This document shows positions 52,242 through 60,906 of a stretch of DNA of 64,000 nucleotides, one piece after another. Source of the stretch: Rhizobium johnstonii 3841 (GTDB lineage: Bacteria; Pseudomonadota; Alphaproteobacteria; Rhizobiales; Rhizobiaceae); the NCBI RefSeq assembly GCF_000009265.1, contig NC_008381.1, forward strand, positions 424,136 through 488,135, given 5' to 3'. Position 1 is the first letter of the stretch, and each line of letters opens with the position of its first letter. Both the position numbers and the translations under genes were made by a program. A model generated the notes under the pieces. It worked only from the letters and a program-made list of their open reading frames with translations. It was not told the origin of the DNA and did not search any database.

Positions 52242-53006
52242 TCAGCGCGTCGTATAACCGCCGTCGATAACCAGCACTTCGCCGGTGACATAACTTGCCG
52301 CTGCCGAACAGAGGAACAATGCGGCACTCGCCACCTCTTCTGGCTGCCCGACGCGTCCCATCGGGGTCATGCTGCGCCAGGTCGGGAACCAGTCGGGATT
52401 GTCGATGCCGCCGCGCGACAGATCGGTCTCGATATAGCCGGGGGCGATGGCGTTGACGCGTATGTTTTCAGCGGCAACCTCGCTGGCGAGGCTCTTCGTC
52501 ATCATGTGGACCGCCGCTTTCGAAGTATTATAAGCGACCTGGTTTTGGGGAATGTTGGACACGATGCCCGATATCGAGCCGATATTGAGGATGGCGCCGC
52601 CGCCCTGGCGCCGCATCGGTGCGAGTGCGGCGCGGCAGGCGCGGAAGACGGTGTCGACATTGACGGTCATGATCTCGCGCCAGATGGCATCGGAGAATTC
52701 GCCGCTGTCGCCATGAATGGCGATGCCGGCATTGTTGACGAGGATGTCGAGCCGTCCCGCCCGTGAGAGGGTCTCGGTGACGAGTTCGTCGGCGGCACTT
52801 TCCTTCATCAGGTCGGCGGCAACGAAATCGCAATCGACGCCGGCCCTGGAGAGCCGGTCTTCCGCCGCTGCATTGCGGGTTCGGCCCGTGATGATCACTT
52901 TGGCGCCCGCCTCGCCGAGCGCCTCGGCAATGGCAAGCCCGATGCCGCGCGTGCCGCCGGTCACCAGTGCCACCTGTCCGTTGAGGCGAAATCTGTCGAA
53001 GATCAT
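52242..53006 (-). CDS. Short-chain dehydrogenase/reductase
   Basis: 254 residues. TGGTRGIG near 16-23, NNAG in ILVNNAGIAIHG, catalytic Ser in IGSISG and YNTSK near 158-162; C-terminal YVTGEVLVIDGGYT is usual for glucose/gluconate/polyol dehydrogenases of this family. Lies 54 bp after a second SDR in the same direction and is probably the last gene of the importer operon. NAD(P)-linked oxidation of a sugar or polyol is likely; substrate unknown. Confidence 0.88.
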   Translation of the reverse strand: MIFDRFRLNGQVALVTGGTRGIGLAIAEALGEAGAKVIITGRTRNAAAEDRLSRAGVDCDFVAADLMKESAADELVTETLSRAGRLDILVNNAGIAIHGDSGEFSDAIWREIMTVNVDTVFRACRAALAPMRRQGGGAILNIGSISGIVSNIPQNQVAYNTSKAAVHMMTKSLASEVAAENIRVNAIAPGYIETDLSRGGIDNPDWFPTWRSMTPMGRVGQPEEVASAALFLCSAAASYVTGEVLVIDGGYTTR

Positions 53007-53060
53007 GGCCGTTTCCTCTTGAGTGGGGTTTCGCGAGTGTTGAAGGCGGATGCACTTTCG

Positions 53061-53789
53061 TCAGATGTCGGCGCTCTGCGGCAGGATGACGAGATCGCGG
53101 ATGGTGATGTTGCGTGGCCGCGTCAGCATGAAGAGCACGGCTTCGGCCACTTCGTTCGCCTCCATCAGGGCGCCTGCTGCGAGCGCCTCGTCCAGCTTCT
53201 CCTGCGGCCAATCGCTGATGAGCGCGGTGACGACGGGGCCTGGAGCGACGGCGCCGACGCGCAAGCCATGCTTGGCCACCTGCCGCCTCAGCGTATGGAC
53301 GAATGCCTGGACGGCATGTTTCGAGGCCGTGTAGATCGGTTCCCAGACGACCGGGATCATGCCGGCAACGGAACTTGTCAGGATGATATCCCCGGTCTTG
53401 CGCTCGACCATATGCGGCAGAACGGCATGCACCGAACGGAAGGCGGCGTTGATGTTCAGGTTGAGCATCCGGTCCCAGGCATCCGGGTCGCCGCCCAGCA
53501 CCTCGCCGCCGATATAGGAGCCGGCATTGGCGTGGAAGATGTCCAGCTGGCCGGCTTTCTCCAGAATTTCAGGCATCATCCGTTCGACGCTTTTCGGATC
53601 CGTGAGATCGATGACCAAGGGCATGGCGTTGGCGTCGAGTTTCGAGCAGATTTCCTTCAAGGCGTCTTCATTTCGGTCGACCAGCACGACCCGGGCGCCC
53701 GCGGCAAGCATGGTCTTGGCGCATTCAAGGCCGATACCCGACGCCGCTCCGGTGACGGCCGCGACTTTTCCAGACAGATCCTGTCCCAT
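53061..53789 (-). CDS. Short-chain dehydrogenase/reductase (ribitol-dehydrogenase-like)
   Basis: 242 residues from the ATG at 53789; the much longer open frame upstream only shadows the permease gene. TGAASGIG near 14-21, HANAG in place of NNAG, catalytic Ser in TSSVAG and YTASK near 152-156. The end RPRNITIRDLVILPQ is like ribitol-type dehydrogenases. With the pentose-type importer it suggests uptake and oxidation of a pentitol or related sugar alcohol (inference). Confidence 0.85.
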   Translation of the reverse strand: MGQDLSGKVAAVTGAASGIGLECAKTMLAAGARVVLVDRNEDALKEICSKLDANAMPLVIDLTDPKSVERMMPEILEKAGQLDIFHANAGSYIGGEVLGGDPDAWDRMLNLNINAAFRSVHAVLPHMVERKTGDIILTSSVAGMIPVVWEPIYTASKHAVQAFVHTLRRQVAKHGLRVGAVAPGPVVTALISDWPQEKLDEALAAGALMEANEVAEAVLFMLTRPRNITIRDLVILPQSADI

Positions 53790-53815
53790 TTTCTTCCTCT
53801 GTTTTCCTGGTTGCT

Positions 53816-55075
53816 CTAAGCCCGGCCGTGCGAAATTCGCGATCGGCGTGCCAGCGAGTCGACGATGACGGCGACGGCAAGGACGGCGCCGGTGATCATG
53901 TATCGAAGCGACGATGACAGATCGAGAAGCGTCAACCCACTGGCAATGGACTGAATGACGATGATGCCGAGAAGGGCTGAATAGGCACTGCCCCGCCCGC
54001 CGAACAGGCTCGTGCCGCCGATGACCGCCGCGGCGATGGCGTTGAGATTGACGTCGCCGGTGCCGGCCTGCTGACTTGCCGTCGCCAGCCGTGCGGCGGA
54101 GAGAACGCCGCCGGTGGCAGCAAGCAGAGCGCACATCACGAAGGCGCTCGTGTAGATGCGCGAGACGTTGATGCCGGAGCGGCGCGCTGCTTCCCTGTTG
54201 CCGCCGACGGCATGCATGGAGCGTCCCCATTTGGTGCGCGTCAGCGCATAATTCATGGCGGCGGTGAGCCCGACGAAAACGCCGAACATCCACGGAATGC
54301 CGCGTGACTGGTTGAGATAGAAAGCGACAGCTTCAAGGGCGAGTGTGATGATGACGGCGCGTAGAAGCAGCCCGCGGGCCGATTTCGCCGACAGGCCGGC
54401 CGCCCGCCGGCGCGCCGACGTGCGGTAGCTGGCGAAGAAGAAGGCAATGCCGGCTAGCGCCACCAGCAGATAGGCGACCGGGTCCGGCATGACCATGATC
54501 TGGCCGAAACTCACCAGCCAGGAACCATAGGGAAGATTGATCGAACCGGTTGCTCCAAGGATATAGAGCTGCAGGCCGAGAACCGCGAGCAGCCCGGACA
54601 GGGTGGACACGAAACTCGGCATGCCGAAGCGGTTGAAGACAAACGCGTAGAGCGAGCCGATCAGGGCGCCGACAATCATCGCGGCGAGGACTGCCAGGAC
54701 CACTGGCCAGCCCTGGTTGACCCAGAAGACGCCGACCAGTGCCGAGGCAAAGCCGCTGACCGAGCCGACGGAAAGGTCGATCTCACCCACCATCAGGATG
54801 CAGACGATGCCCAGCGAGATGACGCCGACTGTCGAGCAATCGAACAGCATGTTGACGAGGTTGCTGCTGGAGAGAAACACCGGATTGAGCGCCTGGAACA
54901 CCGTCCAGATGATCGCCAGGCCGACAATGACCGGCAGTGAACCGAGATCGCCGGAGCGGATGCGATCCCAAAAGGCCTGGATCGAGCCGCCGAAACTGTC
55001 GTCATGGCGCACTCTCTCATCACGCCGGTCGAGCAGGGCCGGTGCCGCCGGATCATTCTCGATGGTCTTCATCAT
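53816..55075 (-). CDS. CUT2-type sugar ABC transporter permease (XylH-like)
   Basis: 419 residues, longer than RbsC and close to XylH, with an N-terminal cytoplasmic stretch of about 45 residues and ten or more helices. Motifs GEIDLSVGSVSGFASALVG and GGTSLFGGRGSAYSALLG. ATGA overlap with the ATPase gene. XylH-like permeases carry xylose or related pentoses. Confidence 0.9.
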   Translation of the reverse strand: MMKTIENDPAAPALLDRRDERVRHDDSFGGSIQAFWDRIRSGDLGSLPVIVGLAIIWTVFQALNPVFLSSSNLVNMLFDCSTVGVISLGIVCILMVGEIDLSVGSVSGFASALVGVFWVNQGWPVVLAVLAAMIVGALIGSLYAFVFNRFGMPSFVSTLSGLLAVLGLQLYILGATGSINLPYGSWLVSFGQIMVMPDPVAYLLVALAGIAFFFASYRTSARRRAAGLSAKSARGLLLRAVIITLALEAVAFYLNQSRGIPWMFGVFVGLTAAMNYALTRTKWGRSMHAVGGNREAARRSGINVSRIYTSAFVMCALLAATGGVLSAARLATASQQAGTGDVNLNAIAAAVIGGTSLFGGRGSAYSALLGIIVIQSIASGLTLLDLSSSLRYMITGAVLAVAVIVDSLARRSRISHGRA

Positions 55076-55893
55076 GGCCTGCCCTCCTCGTTCTGCTGGC
55101 TCTGCGCCTGGCGGCGCGACGCGCGGCGGGAGACGGAGTTGTTGGATGCACCGGTGATGGCGCTGACGAGCTGCTCGTTGGACGCGTCGGGCAGCATGGT
55201 GCCGTTGTTGCGGCCGAGCCGAAGGACGACAATACGATCGGCGACGGCGCGAACATCCTCCATATTGTGGCTGATCATGATGACGGCGAGGCCGCGCTCC
55301 CGCACGCGCTCGATGAGGTCAAGCACCTCCGCGGTCTGGGCAACGCCGAGTGCGGCCGTGGGTTCGTCGAGCATGATCAGTTTTGGCTCGAGCAGCAGCG
55401 ATCGAGCGATCGCCACTGTCTGGCGCTGTCCTCCGGAAAGTGAGGCGACGGGTTCGCGCACACTTGGAATGCGGGCCGAAAGCTCGTTCAGGAGCTGCCA
55501 GGCGCGGATCTCCATGGCGACCTCATCGAGCTGATAGGGGCTGAGTTCCTTGCCGAGAAAGATGTTGGCGACGACATCGAGATTTTCGCAAAGTGCCAAA
55601 TCCTGGAACACCGTTGCAATGCCGAGCCCGAGAGCAGCACTTGGGCTCGGCAGGTTCACCGGCTTGCCCTCAAACAGGATCGTGCCCGAGCTTGGCTGGT
55701 GCACGCCGGCCAGGATCTTGACCAGCGTCGATTTGCCAGCGCCGTTATCGCCTACCAGCGCCACGACCTCGCCGGCATGCACGTCGAGTTCGATATCGGT
55801 GAGCGCCGACACCGCCCCGAAATTCTTCGATATTCCCCGCAGACTGAGCACAGGCTGACGGGAAGGGTCAGGAATATGAGAGGTTTCAGACAT
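55072..55893 (-). CDS. CUT2-type sugar ABC transporter ATP-binding protein, single module
   Basis: 273 residues with one ATPase module: Walker A GDNGAGKST, signature LSGGQRQT, Walker B LIMLDEPTAALG and switch His in ISHNM. Most ribose-type ATPases have two modules in about 500 residues; single-module members such as FrcA are known, so the length is natural and not a truncation. Works as a homodimer with the permease encoded next. Confidence 0.9.
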   Translation of the reverse strand: MSETSHIPDPSRQPVLSLRGISKNFGAVSALTDIELDVHAGEVVALVGDNGAGKSTLVKILAGVHQPSSGTILFEGKPVNLPSPSAALGLGIATVFQDLALCENLDVVANIFLGKELSPYQLDEVAMEIRAWQLLNELSARIPSVREPVASLSGGQRQTVAIARSLLLEPKLIMLDEPTAALGVAQTAEVLDLIERVRERGLAVIMISHNMEDVRAVADRIVVLRLGRNNGTMLPDASNEQLVSAITGASNNSVSRRASRRQAQSQQNEEGRP

Positions 55894-55965
55894 TGCCTGG
55901 CCTTTCCAAAAAAGCGAAAATCGGAAGCGCGACCGGTGGCCCAGCCGCGCTTTCCCTTGGCTCGA

Positions 55966-57033
55966 TTACTTGGTGATGCCGAGTTTCTTGCAGCCGTCGG
56001 CATAGCGGCCGGTGCACAGTTCCTCGGCGGTGTTGATCTTCTTGTCGATGATCTCGGCCTTGAGGTTTTCGGCGGTAACGACAGCCGGTACGAAGAGCTG
56101 TGCGGGCGTGTCGTAGAGCGTCATTTCGGCCTTGATCGTTTCTCCGGCCAGGAGCTTGACTGCGACGTTGGCAGCGGCAGCGGCGACGATTTCGCTCGGC
56201 TTGGAGATCGTATTGTACTGATCCCCTGATATAATCAGCTGTAACGCGGCGATCGTCGCATCATTGCCGGTTACCGGCGGCACCGGATCGACACCCGCCG
56301 CCTTGAAGGCTGCAATGGCGCCGCCGCCGGTGCCGTCATTGGCAGCGACCACGCCGACGATCTGTTTGCCGAAGCGGGTGATCTGGCCGCCCGCCCATTG
56401 CTGGGCGTTCGCGGGCTGCCAATTCGGCGTGTCGAATTCGGCAAGCGTCTTGTATTCGCCGCTCGCCAGGCCCTCGTGAATGCCGTCCTTGATCAGCCCG
56501 GCAGCCGCATCGGTCGGTGAACCGTTGATCTGCAGAATGCCGCCGCCATCGGTCGGCACCTTCTGCGCCTTCAGATGCTGGACGAGCGATTCCGCAATCG
56601 CCTTGCCGATCGCCTTGTTGTCGAAGGAGACGTAGAAATCGGCCTTCCCCTTCGGGATCGGACGGTCATAGGCAATGACCTTGACGCCCTGGCTCTGTGC
56701 GAGCTGGACGAGAGAGGCGGCGGCGGCCGAATCCACCGGGTCCAGCACGATGACCTTGGCGCCTTGCGTGATCGCCGAATTGAACTGTTGCTGCTGTTTT
56801 GCGATATCGGCATCGGCGTTCTGATAGAGAACCTTGCACGACGCGCAAAGCTTCTTCATTTCCGCGACAAAGCCCGGGTGGTCGTGCTCCTCGTAGCGGG
56901 TCGAGCCCTGGTCGGGCATGAGGAATGCCACTGTCGCATCCGAGACGGCCGTTTGCGCAAAGGCGGAAGTGCCGCCCAGCAAGGACAGGACAAATACCGC
57001 AGCGCCTGCCGCCTGTGTTGAGAATTTCATCAT
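55966..57033 (-). CDS. CUT2-type sugar-binding protein (XylF-like)
   Basis: 355 residues from the ATG at 57033, six bases after GGAGGAG. Signal peptide about 1-25 (GAAVFVLSLLGGTSAFAQ). VAFLMPDQGSTRYEEHDHPGF and VIAYDRPIPKGKADFYVSFDN are typical of xylose-binding XylF. The GKKLG-type C-terminus (DGCKKLGITK) is intact. First gene of the operon; regulated probably by the AraC gene upstream. Confidence 0.9.
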   Translation of the reverse strand: MMKFSTQAAGAAVFVLSLLGGTSAFAQTAVSDATVAFLMPDQGSTRYEEHDHPGFVAEMKKLCASCKVLYQNADADIAKQQQQFNSAITQGAKVIVLDPVDSAAAASLVQLAQSQGVKVIAYDRPIPKGKADFYVSFDNKAIGKAIAESLVQHLKAQKVPTDGGGILQINGSPTDAAAGLIKDGIHEGLASGEYKTLAEFDTPNWQPANAQQWAGGQITRFGKQIVGVVAANDGTGGGAIAAFKAAGVDPVPPVTGNDATIAALQLIISGDQYNTISKPSEIVAAAAANVAVKLLAGETIKAEMTLYDTPAQLFVPAVVTAENLKAEIIDKKINTAEELCTGRYADGCKKLGITK

Positions 57034-57254
57034 TTCCATCTCCTCCCATTTGAAAAATTGTGTAGTGATCGCACTGTTCTGCTGTGGCCGTTCGGCTGAA
57101 GGAACGGTCGCGCCTGTCCCGGCGGTTTGACGTTTTTGAGGACAAGCATCTCCGATCACGAGCCGCTCACCGCGTGCCCGCGTTCAAGTCAGTGTCAGTT
57201 TTCGTTCCTCCTCCTCGTCCTCCCTCGTCCCTTGGACGTGCTCGTTCGGCTCCT

Positions 57255-58139
57255 CTAGGCCGCCTTTGCCACGTTGATATTGTCACCCAACAACCGTCGG
57301 AAACGGGAAGGCGTCATGCCTTTTTCCGCGAGAAACTGCCGGTTGAAGTTAGACAGATTGTTGAAGCCGACCTCGAAGCAGATATCGGTGATCGATGCGT
57401 GGTCATCGCTCATCAGGATCTGGCAGGCGAGATTGATGCGCAGGCGTTTCACATACTGTACCAGCGACATGCCGGTATGGCGGCGGAATGCGCGCGAAAA
57501 GGCGCCGGTCGATTGTTCGGCGATCGCAGCCAGATCAGCTTCCTCGAAGGATTTCGTCAGGTTCTCTCTGATATAGGCGAGCGCCTTGTTGATGCCGGCC
57601 GACATGTAGCCAGATGGATCGGGCACATAGCTCTGGCTGGCGAGAAGCCGGGCATCCTGCGCCCGGCTGAGCAGGCCGACGATCATCATGAAGAGCTCGA
57701 TACGGCGCACACCGTGTGCCTGCTGCACCTCGTTCATCAAGGGAGCTACCTGCCGGCTGGTATCGGCGCCGAAGAGCACGCCGCGTCGGGAGGCTTCGAG
57801 AACCGGATCGAAGGGGCCGAGTTCGGCCAGCACCTTCATCGTGTCCGTGATGAAATTCTCGCTGAACTGGATGAGCTGGCATCGAAGCGGAATGCTCGAT
57901 CCTTTCGGGACATCGCTGATCCAATTATGGGGAAGATTAGGCCCGGCAAGCACAAGATTACCAGGCTCGAACTCGCCGATGAAGTCGCCGACGAAATACC
58001 GTCCTGTTGTCGCCACGACGAGATGAAGTTCGTATTCCGGATGAAAATGCCAACGAACCGTATGGTAGGGATAGCCATGCGCCTTCGTTGCGAAAGATTC
58101 GCCCGGCCTGATCTGAACGACTTCCAAGTCAGGTTCCAT
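57255..58139 (-). CDS. AraC-family transcriptional regulator
   Basis: 294 residues from the ATG at 58139, with GGAGGAAA upstream. N-terminal cupin-like effector domain (YHTVRWHFHPEYELHLVV) and C-terminal double helix-turn-helix (LAAIAEQSTGAFSRAFRRHTGMSL and ITDICFEVGFNNLSNFNRQF in pieces). Same strand as the importer operon, 220 bp upstream; likely activator responding to the imported pentose or polyol. Confidence 0.88.
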   Translation of the reverse strand: MEPDLEVVQIRPGESFATKAHGYPYHTVRWHFHPEYELHLVVATTGRYFVGDFIGEFEPGNLVLAGPNLPHNWISDVPKGSSIPLRCQLIQFSENFITDTMKVLAELGPFDPVLEASRRGVLFGADTSRQVAPLMNEVQQAHGVRRIELFMMIVGLLSRAQDARLLASQSYVPDPSGYMSAGINKALAYIRENLTKSFEEADLAAIAEQSTGAFSRAFRRHTGMSLVQYVKRLRINLACQILMSDDHASITDICFEVGFNNLSNFNRQFLAEKGMTPSRFRRLLGDNINVAKAA

Positions 58140-58338
58140 TGTTTCCTCCTCCGAGGACGGTTCCAGGCCGCCCGCCAAATTCCCTTTTTGGCTTTATTGT
58201 TAAGGGGAGTGTAGTGGGCTCGTGTCACGCCCGCCACCACGATTCCCGGCTAAAACCGATACTTTTTTGACAATCGGCGCTGCGGAACCGGTGTAAAGAC
58301 GGCAGTAATCCACTTTGCACATCGTCCAAGGGCCGGCC

Positions 58339-59118
58339 TCAGGCGGCCAAGGCTGCAATGACGTTTCTGACCAGCGCAGAAGAAGACAGCCGGCTCGTGG
58401 CGCAGCTCGGGGCGCCGATCGCGCCGACACGCACGGAAAGGCCGCCGCGGGCATTGGCGATTGCAAACATCGACTCGTCGGTCAGATCATCGCCGATGGT
58501 AATCGGGGAGCGGTTCTTGAACGGGTCGGACTGGAAAAACCGCTCCAGCGCATCGCCCTTGCTCGATCGTGCCGGACGCAGCTCGAACACCATCTTGCCA
58601 AGCTGCAATGCCCAGTTCGACCCGGCGACCTCCGCATAGTGGTGCATGCGCTCTTCGAGTACCTTTTCATATTCGGGTGCGAGCCGGTAATGGGCGGCAA
58701 CGGCCGCGCCCTTGTCCTCGATTAAGACGCCAGGGTAGTGCTCGGCTTCTGCGGTCAGCGCATGCTTCAGCGCCTGAAATTCAGGTGTCGCCTCGATCGT
58801 CTGCATTCCAGCGGCGTTCCTGATTTCCGCGCCGTGCAGGCCTGCTGTCGGAAATGCAAAGGGCTTGAACAGCTCGTCTGCATAGGCAAGCGATCGTCCG
58901 GTGACCAGCGCCAGGGCACCGCCGAGCTTGTTCGACAGGCGATGAAGTTGTCCGGGAAGCGCCTCTGGGACCTCGATCGCATCCGGCGTGGGCGCAAGAT
59001 TGAGCAGCGTCCCGTCGATATCGAGAAACATCGCCCAGTGATCGGGCTCTTCCAAGACCAGTGAAAGCATTTCCTGTGTAGCGTCGTCGTCCTGCACGGC
59101 ATTCTCCAAACTCTGCAA
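58339..59118 (-). CDS. otsB: Trehalose-6-phosphate phosphatase
   Basis: 259 residues. HAD-superfamily motifs: nucleophile Asp in MFLDIDGTLLNLAPTP near 32-36, motif II Thr in LALVTGRSL, Lys in SSKGDALERF and motif III GDDLTDE near 215-221. Hydrolyses trehalose 6-phosphate to trehalose, an osmoprotectant. No otsA is adjacent; its synthase partner must be elsewhere on the genome. Confidence 0.93.
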   Translation of the reverse strand: MQSLENAVQDDDATQEMLSLVLEEPDHWAMFLDIDGTLLNLAPTPDAIEVPEALPGQLHRLSNKLGGALALVTGRSLAYADELFKPFAFPTAGLHGAEIRNAAGMQTIEATPEFQALKHALTAEAEHYPGVLIEDKGAAVAAHYRLAPEYEKVLEERMHHYAEVAGSNWALQLGKMVFELRPARSSKGDALERFFQSDPFKNRSPITIGDDLTDESMFAIANARGGLSVRVGAIGAPSCATSRLSSSALVRNVIAALAA

Positions 59119-59242
59119 TCATGGAAGCTAGGTCGCCAACCGGCAAGGGCAAGGTGATTTTTCAGAGTCCGGAACATCCAGAGGATAGTTCGCGTTGTAT
59201 CTCGCCGCCCGTTCGAGCACTCGCGCCGTAGAAGGTACATTG

Positions 59243-60328
59243 ATGGCCAAAAGCAGTTCCGATCCCCGTGATGAGATCAATGCCCCGTTGGCACATGGCG
59301 CTTTAAACCTGCCATTGGTGACGATCGACGATTACAACAATGAACTGCGTGACAAGGATGGCTTCGTTGGCGACAACGCCAACAAAAAGACGTTCCAACA
59401 AAAGCTCGACGATTGGAGAAAACGCATCCGCAAGGTTGGAGACGACCCGATCGGCAAGACCGCGACGGAGAAACTCTCCAAGAAAAAAATCGACGCTATT
59501 TTGAAGGGCGATGATTTGGCGGCGGCGGCGTTGGTCATGGGGGCAGTGGAGGATTTTGCGCAAGACTTTGCCGATGTGATAGGAAAGTTTCTGAAAGACA
59601 AAGGCTGGGGAAAGACAGAACGCATCGTCGTTGGCGGCGGCTTTCGTCGGAGCCACTTTGGCGAACTGACAATCGCCAGGACCATGGTCATTCTTAAAGC
59701 GGCCGGCGTCGACGTCGAAGTCGTGCCGATCGTACATCACCCCGATGAGGCCGGACTGATCGGTGCGATCCACCTGATGCCGCGCTGGATGTTCAAGGGC
59801 CACGAGGCGATCCTCGCCGTTGATATCGGCGGCACGAACGTTCGCGCCGGCGTCGTTAAATTCGGAAAGGACGACGTGCCGAATTTCGCGGATGCAAGCG
59901 TCTGGGAATCCGCCATCTGGCGTCATGCAGACGATGAGCCAAGCCGCACTGCCACCATCGATCGGTTGGCGGCGATGTTGCGGGATCTGATCGGCAAGGC
60001 CGAGAAGGCCAATCTCAAGCCAGCGCCGATCATCGGGATCGCATGCCCCGGCATCATCAAAGCCGATGGTTCCATCGAACGCGGCGGACAGAACCTGCCG
60101 GGCGGAAACTGGGAGAGCGACAGTTTCAACCTTCCCGCCGCACTGATGAAGGCCATTCCTGAGATCGGCGACGACAGCACATTCGCGATGATGCACAACG
60201 ATGCAGTCGTGCAGGGGTTGTCGCAGATCCCCTTTATGAACGACGTGTCGAGATGGGCCGTGCTGACCATAGGCACGGGGTTGGGCAATGCGCACTTTAC
60301 CAATCGCGAGGGAACGAAGGTGCGATAG
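59243..60328 (+). CDS. ROK-family sugar kinase-like protein
   Basis: 361 residues from the ATG at 59243 (GAAGG upstream). An N-terminal domain of about 185 residues with no recognised family precedes the ROK ATP-binding motif AVDIGGTNVRAGVV, followed by IGIACPGII, the sugar-binding GGNWESDSF, and phosphate motif LTIGTGLGNAHF. The usual ROK zinc-Cys cluster is absent. ROK proteins are sugar kinases or transcription factors; no helix-turn-helix is seen, so a glucokinase-like enzyme is more likely. Divergent from otsB. Confidence 0.82.
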   Translation: MAKSSSDPRDEINAPLAHGALNLPLVTIDDYNNELRDKDGFVGDNANKKTFQQKLDDWRKRIRKVGDDPIGKTATEKLSKKKIDAILKGDDLAAAALVMGAVEDFAQDFADVIGKFLKDKGWGKTERIVVGGGFRRSHFGELTIARTMVILKAAGVDVEVVPIVHHPDEAGLIGAIHLMPRWMFKGHEAILAVDIGGTNVRAGVVKFGKDDVPNFADASVWESAIWRHADDEPSRTATIDRLAAMLRDLIGKAEKANLKPAPIIGIACPGIIKADGSIERGGQNLPGGNWESDSFNLPAALMKAIPEIGDDSTFAMMHNDAVVQGLSQIPFMNDVSRWAVLTIGTGLGNAHFTNREGTKVR

Positions 60329-60478
60329 TGGAATCGTGCCTCGCGCGGCGCCCGCTAACCGCACTGCGGGCTCGGTCAGGTAACCGGGGCAAATATCCGG
60401 GCAGGTTTTCCACGAGGATCTCGCATTCCGCCGCTCGCCCAACTGGTCGCAAGCCGGATTAGGCGGCAAGCTGCCCGA

Positions 60479-60793
60479 TCATCGTTTGGCAATGGCAATG
60501 ACCTTGGGCGACTTCGAGGCGGCTGGCGCATCCGCCTTGCGTAGGAAGCCTGGCGATACATTCCAATGACGCCCGTCGTGAGCGATCACCGTCACAGATC
60601 TCTTGTTGTAACGGGTGAGTGTCCCCTCGATTGTCTGACCTTGCTGGTCCTCAAACGCCACACGGTCACCGATCGAGAAATTGAGCATGGTCTTGTGCGC
60701 GCGCATCTGGTGAAGAAATCGCAGTCGCTCGACGATCCGATTGTTGAGATCGATCAATTCTGCTTCGCTCAGCTTGTCGATGTCGATTGTCAT
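60479..60793 (-). CDS. Passenger-type small protein with KOW/SH3-like domain
   Basis: 104 residues from the ATG at 60793 (GAGGG upstream); the frame continues to a TTG at 60919 inside the IS, which cannot be native. N-terminal helix (IDKLSEAELIDLNNRIVERL) followed by a beta-rich stretch FSIGDRVAFEDQQGQTIEG, TRYNKRSVTVIAHDGRHWNVSPGFLRK, of the type seen in KOW/SH3-like nucleic-acid-binding domains. Function unknown. It lies inside the terminal repeats of a transposase-less element, so it may be a mobile passenger gene. Confidence 0.7.
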   Translation of the reverse strand: MTIDIDKLSEAELIDLNNRIVERLRFLHQMRAHKTMLNFSIGDRVAFEDQQGQTIEGTLTRYNKRSVTVIAHDGRHWNVSPGFLRKADAPAASKSPKVIAIAKR

Positions 60794-60906
60794 GGTGCCC
60801 TCACGCTCGGCGGCCCAGCAAACGTACCGACATACCCCACCCACCCTCAAGATGGTCCCGTCAATATCACCAGGAATTGTCGCTGCCCGCCAATCTGCCC
60901 CGGTTA

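Noticed and set aside
53790..54293. Extended N-terminus of the ribitol-type SDR
   Set aside because: The extra 168 residues are Arg/His-rich shadow sequence of the permease gene; SDR homology starts at 53789.
55072..55893. Truncated ribose-type ATPase
   Set aside because: One complete module with all motifs; single-module relatives such as FrcA have this length.
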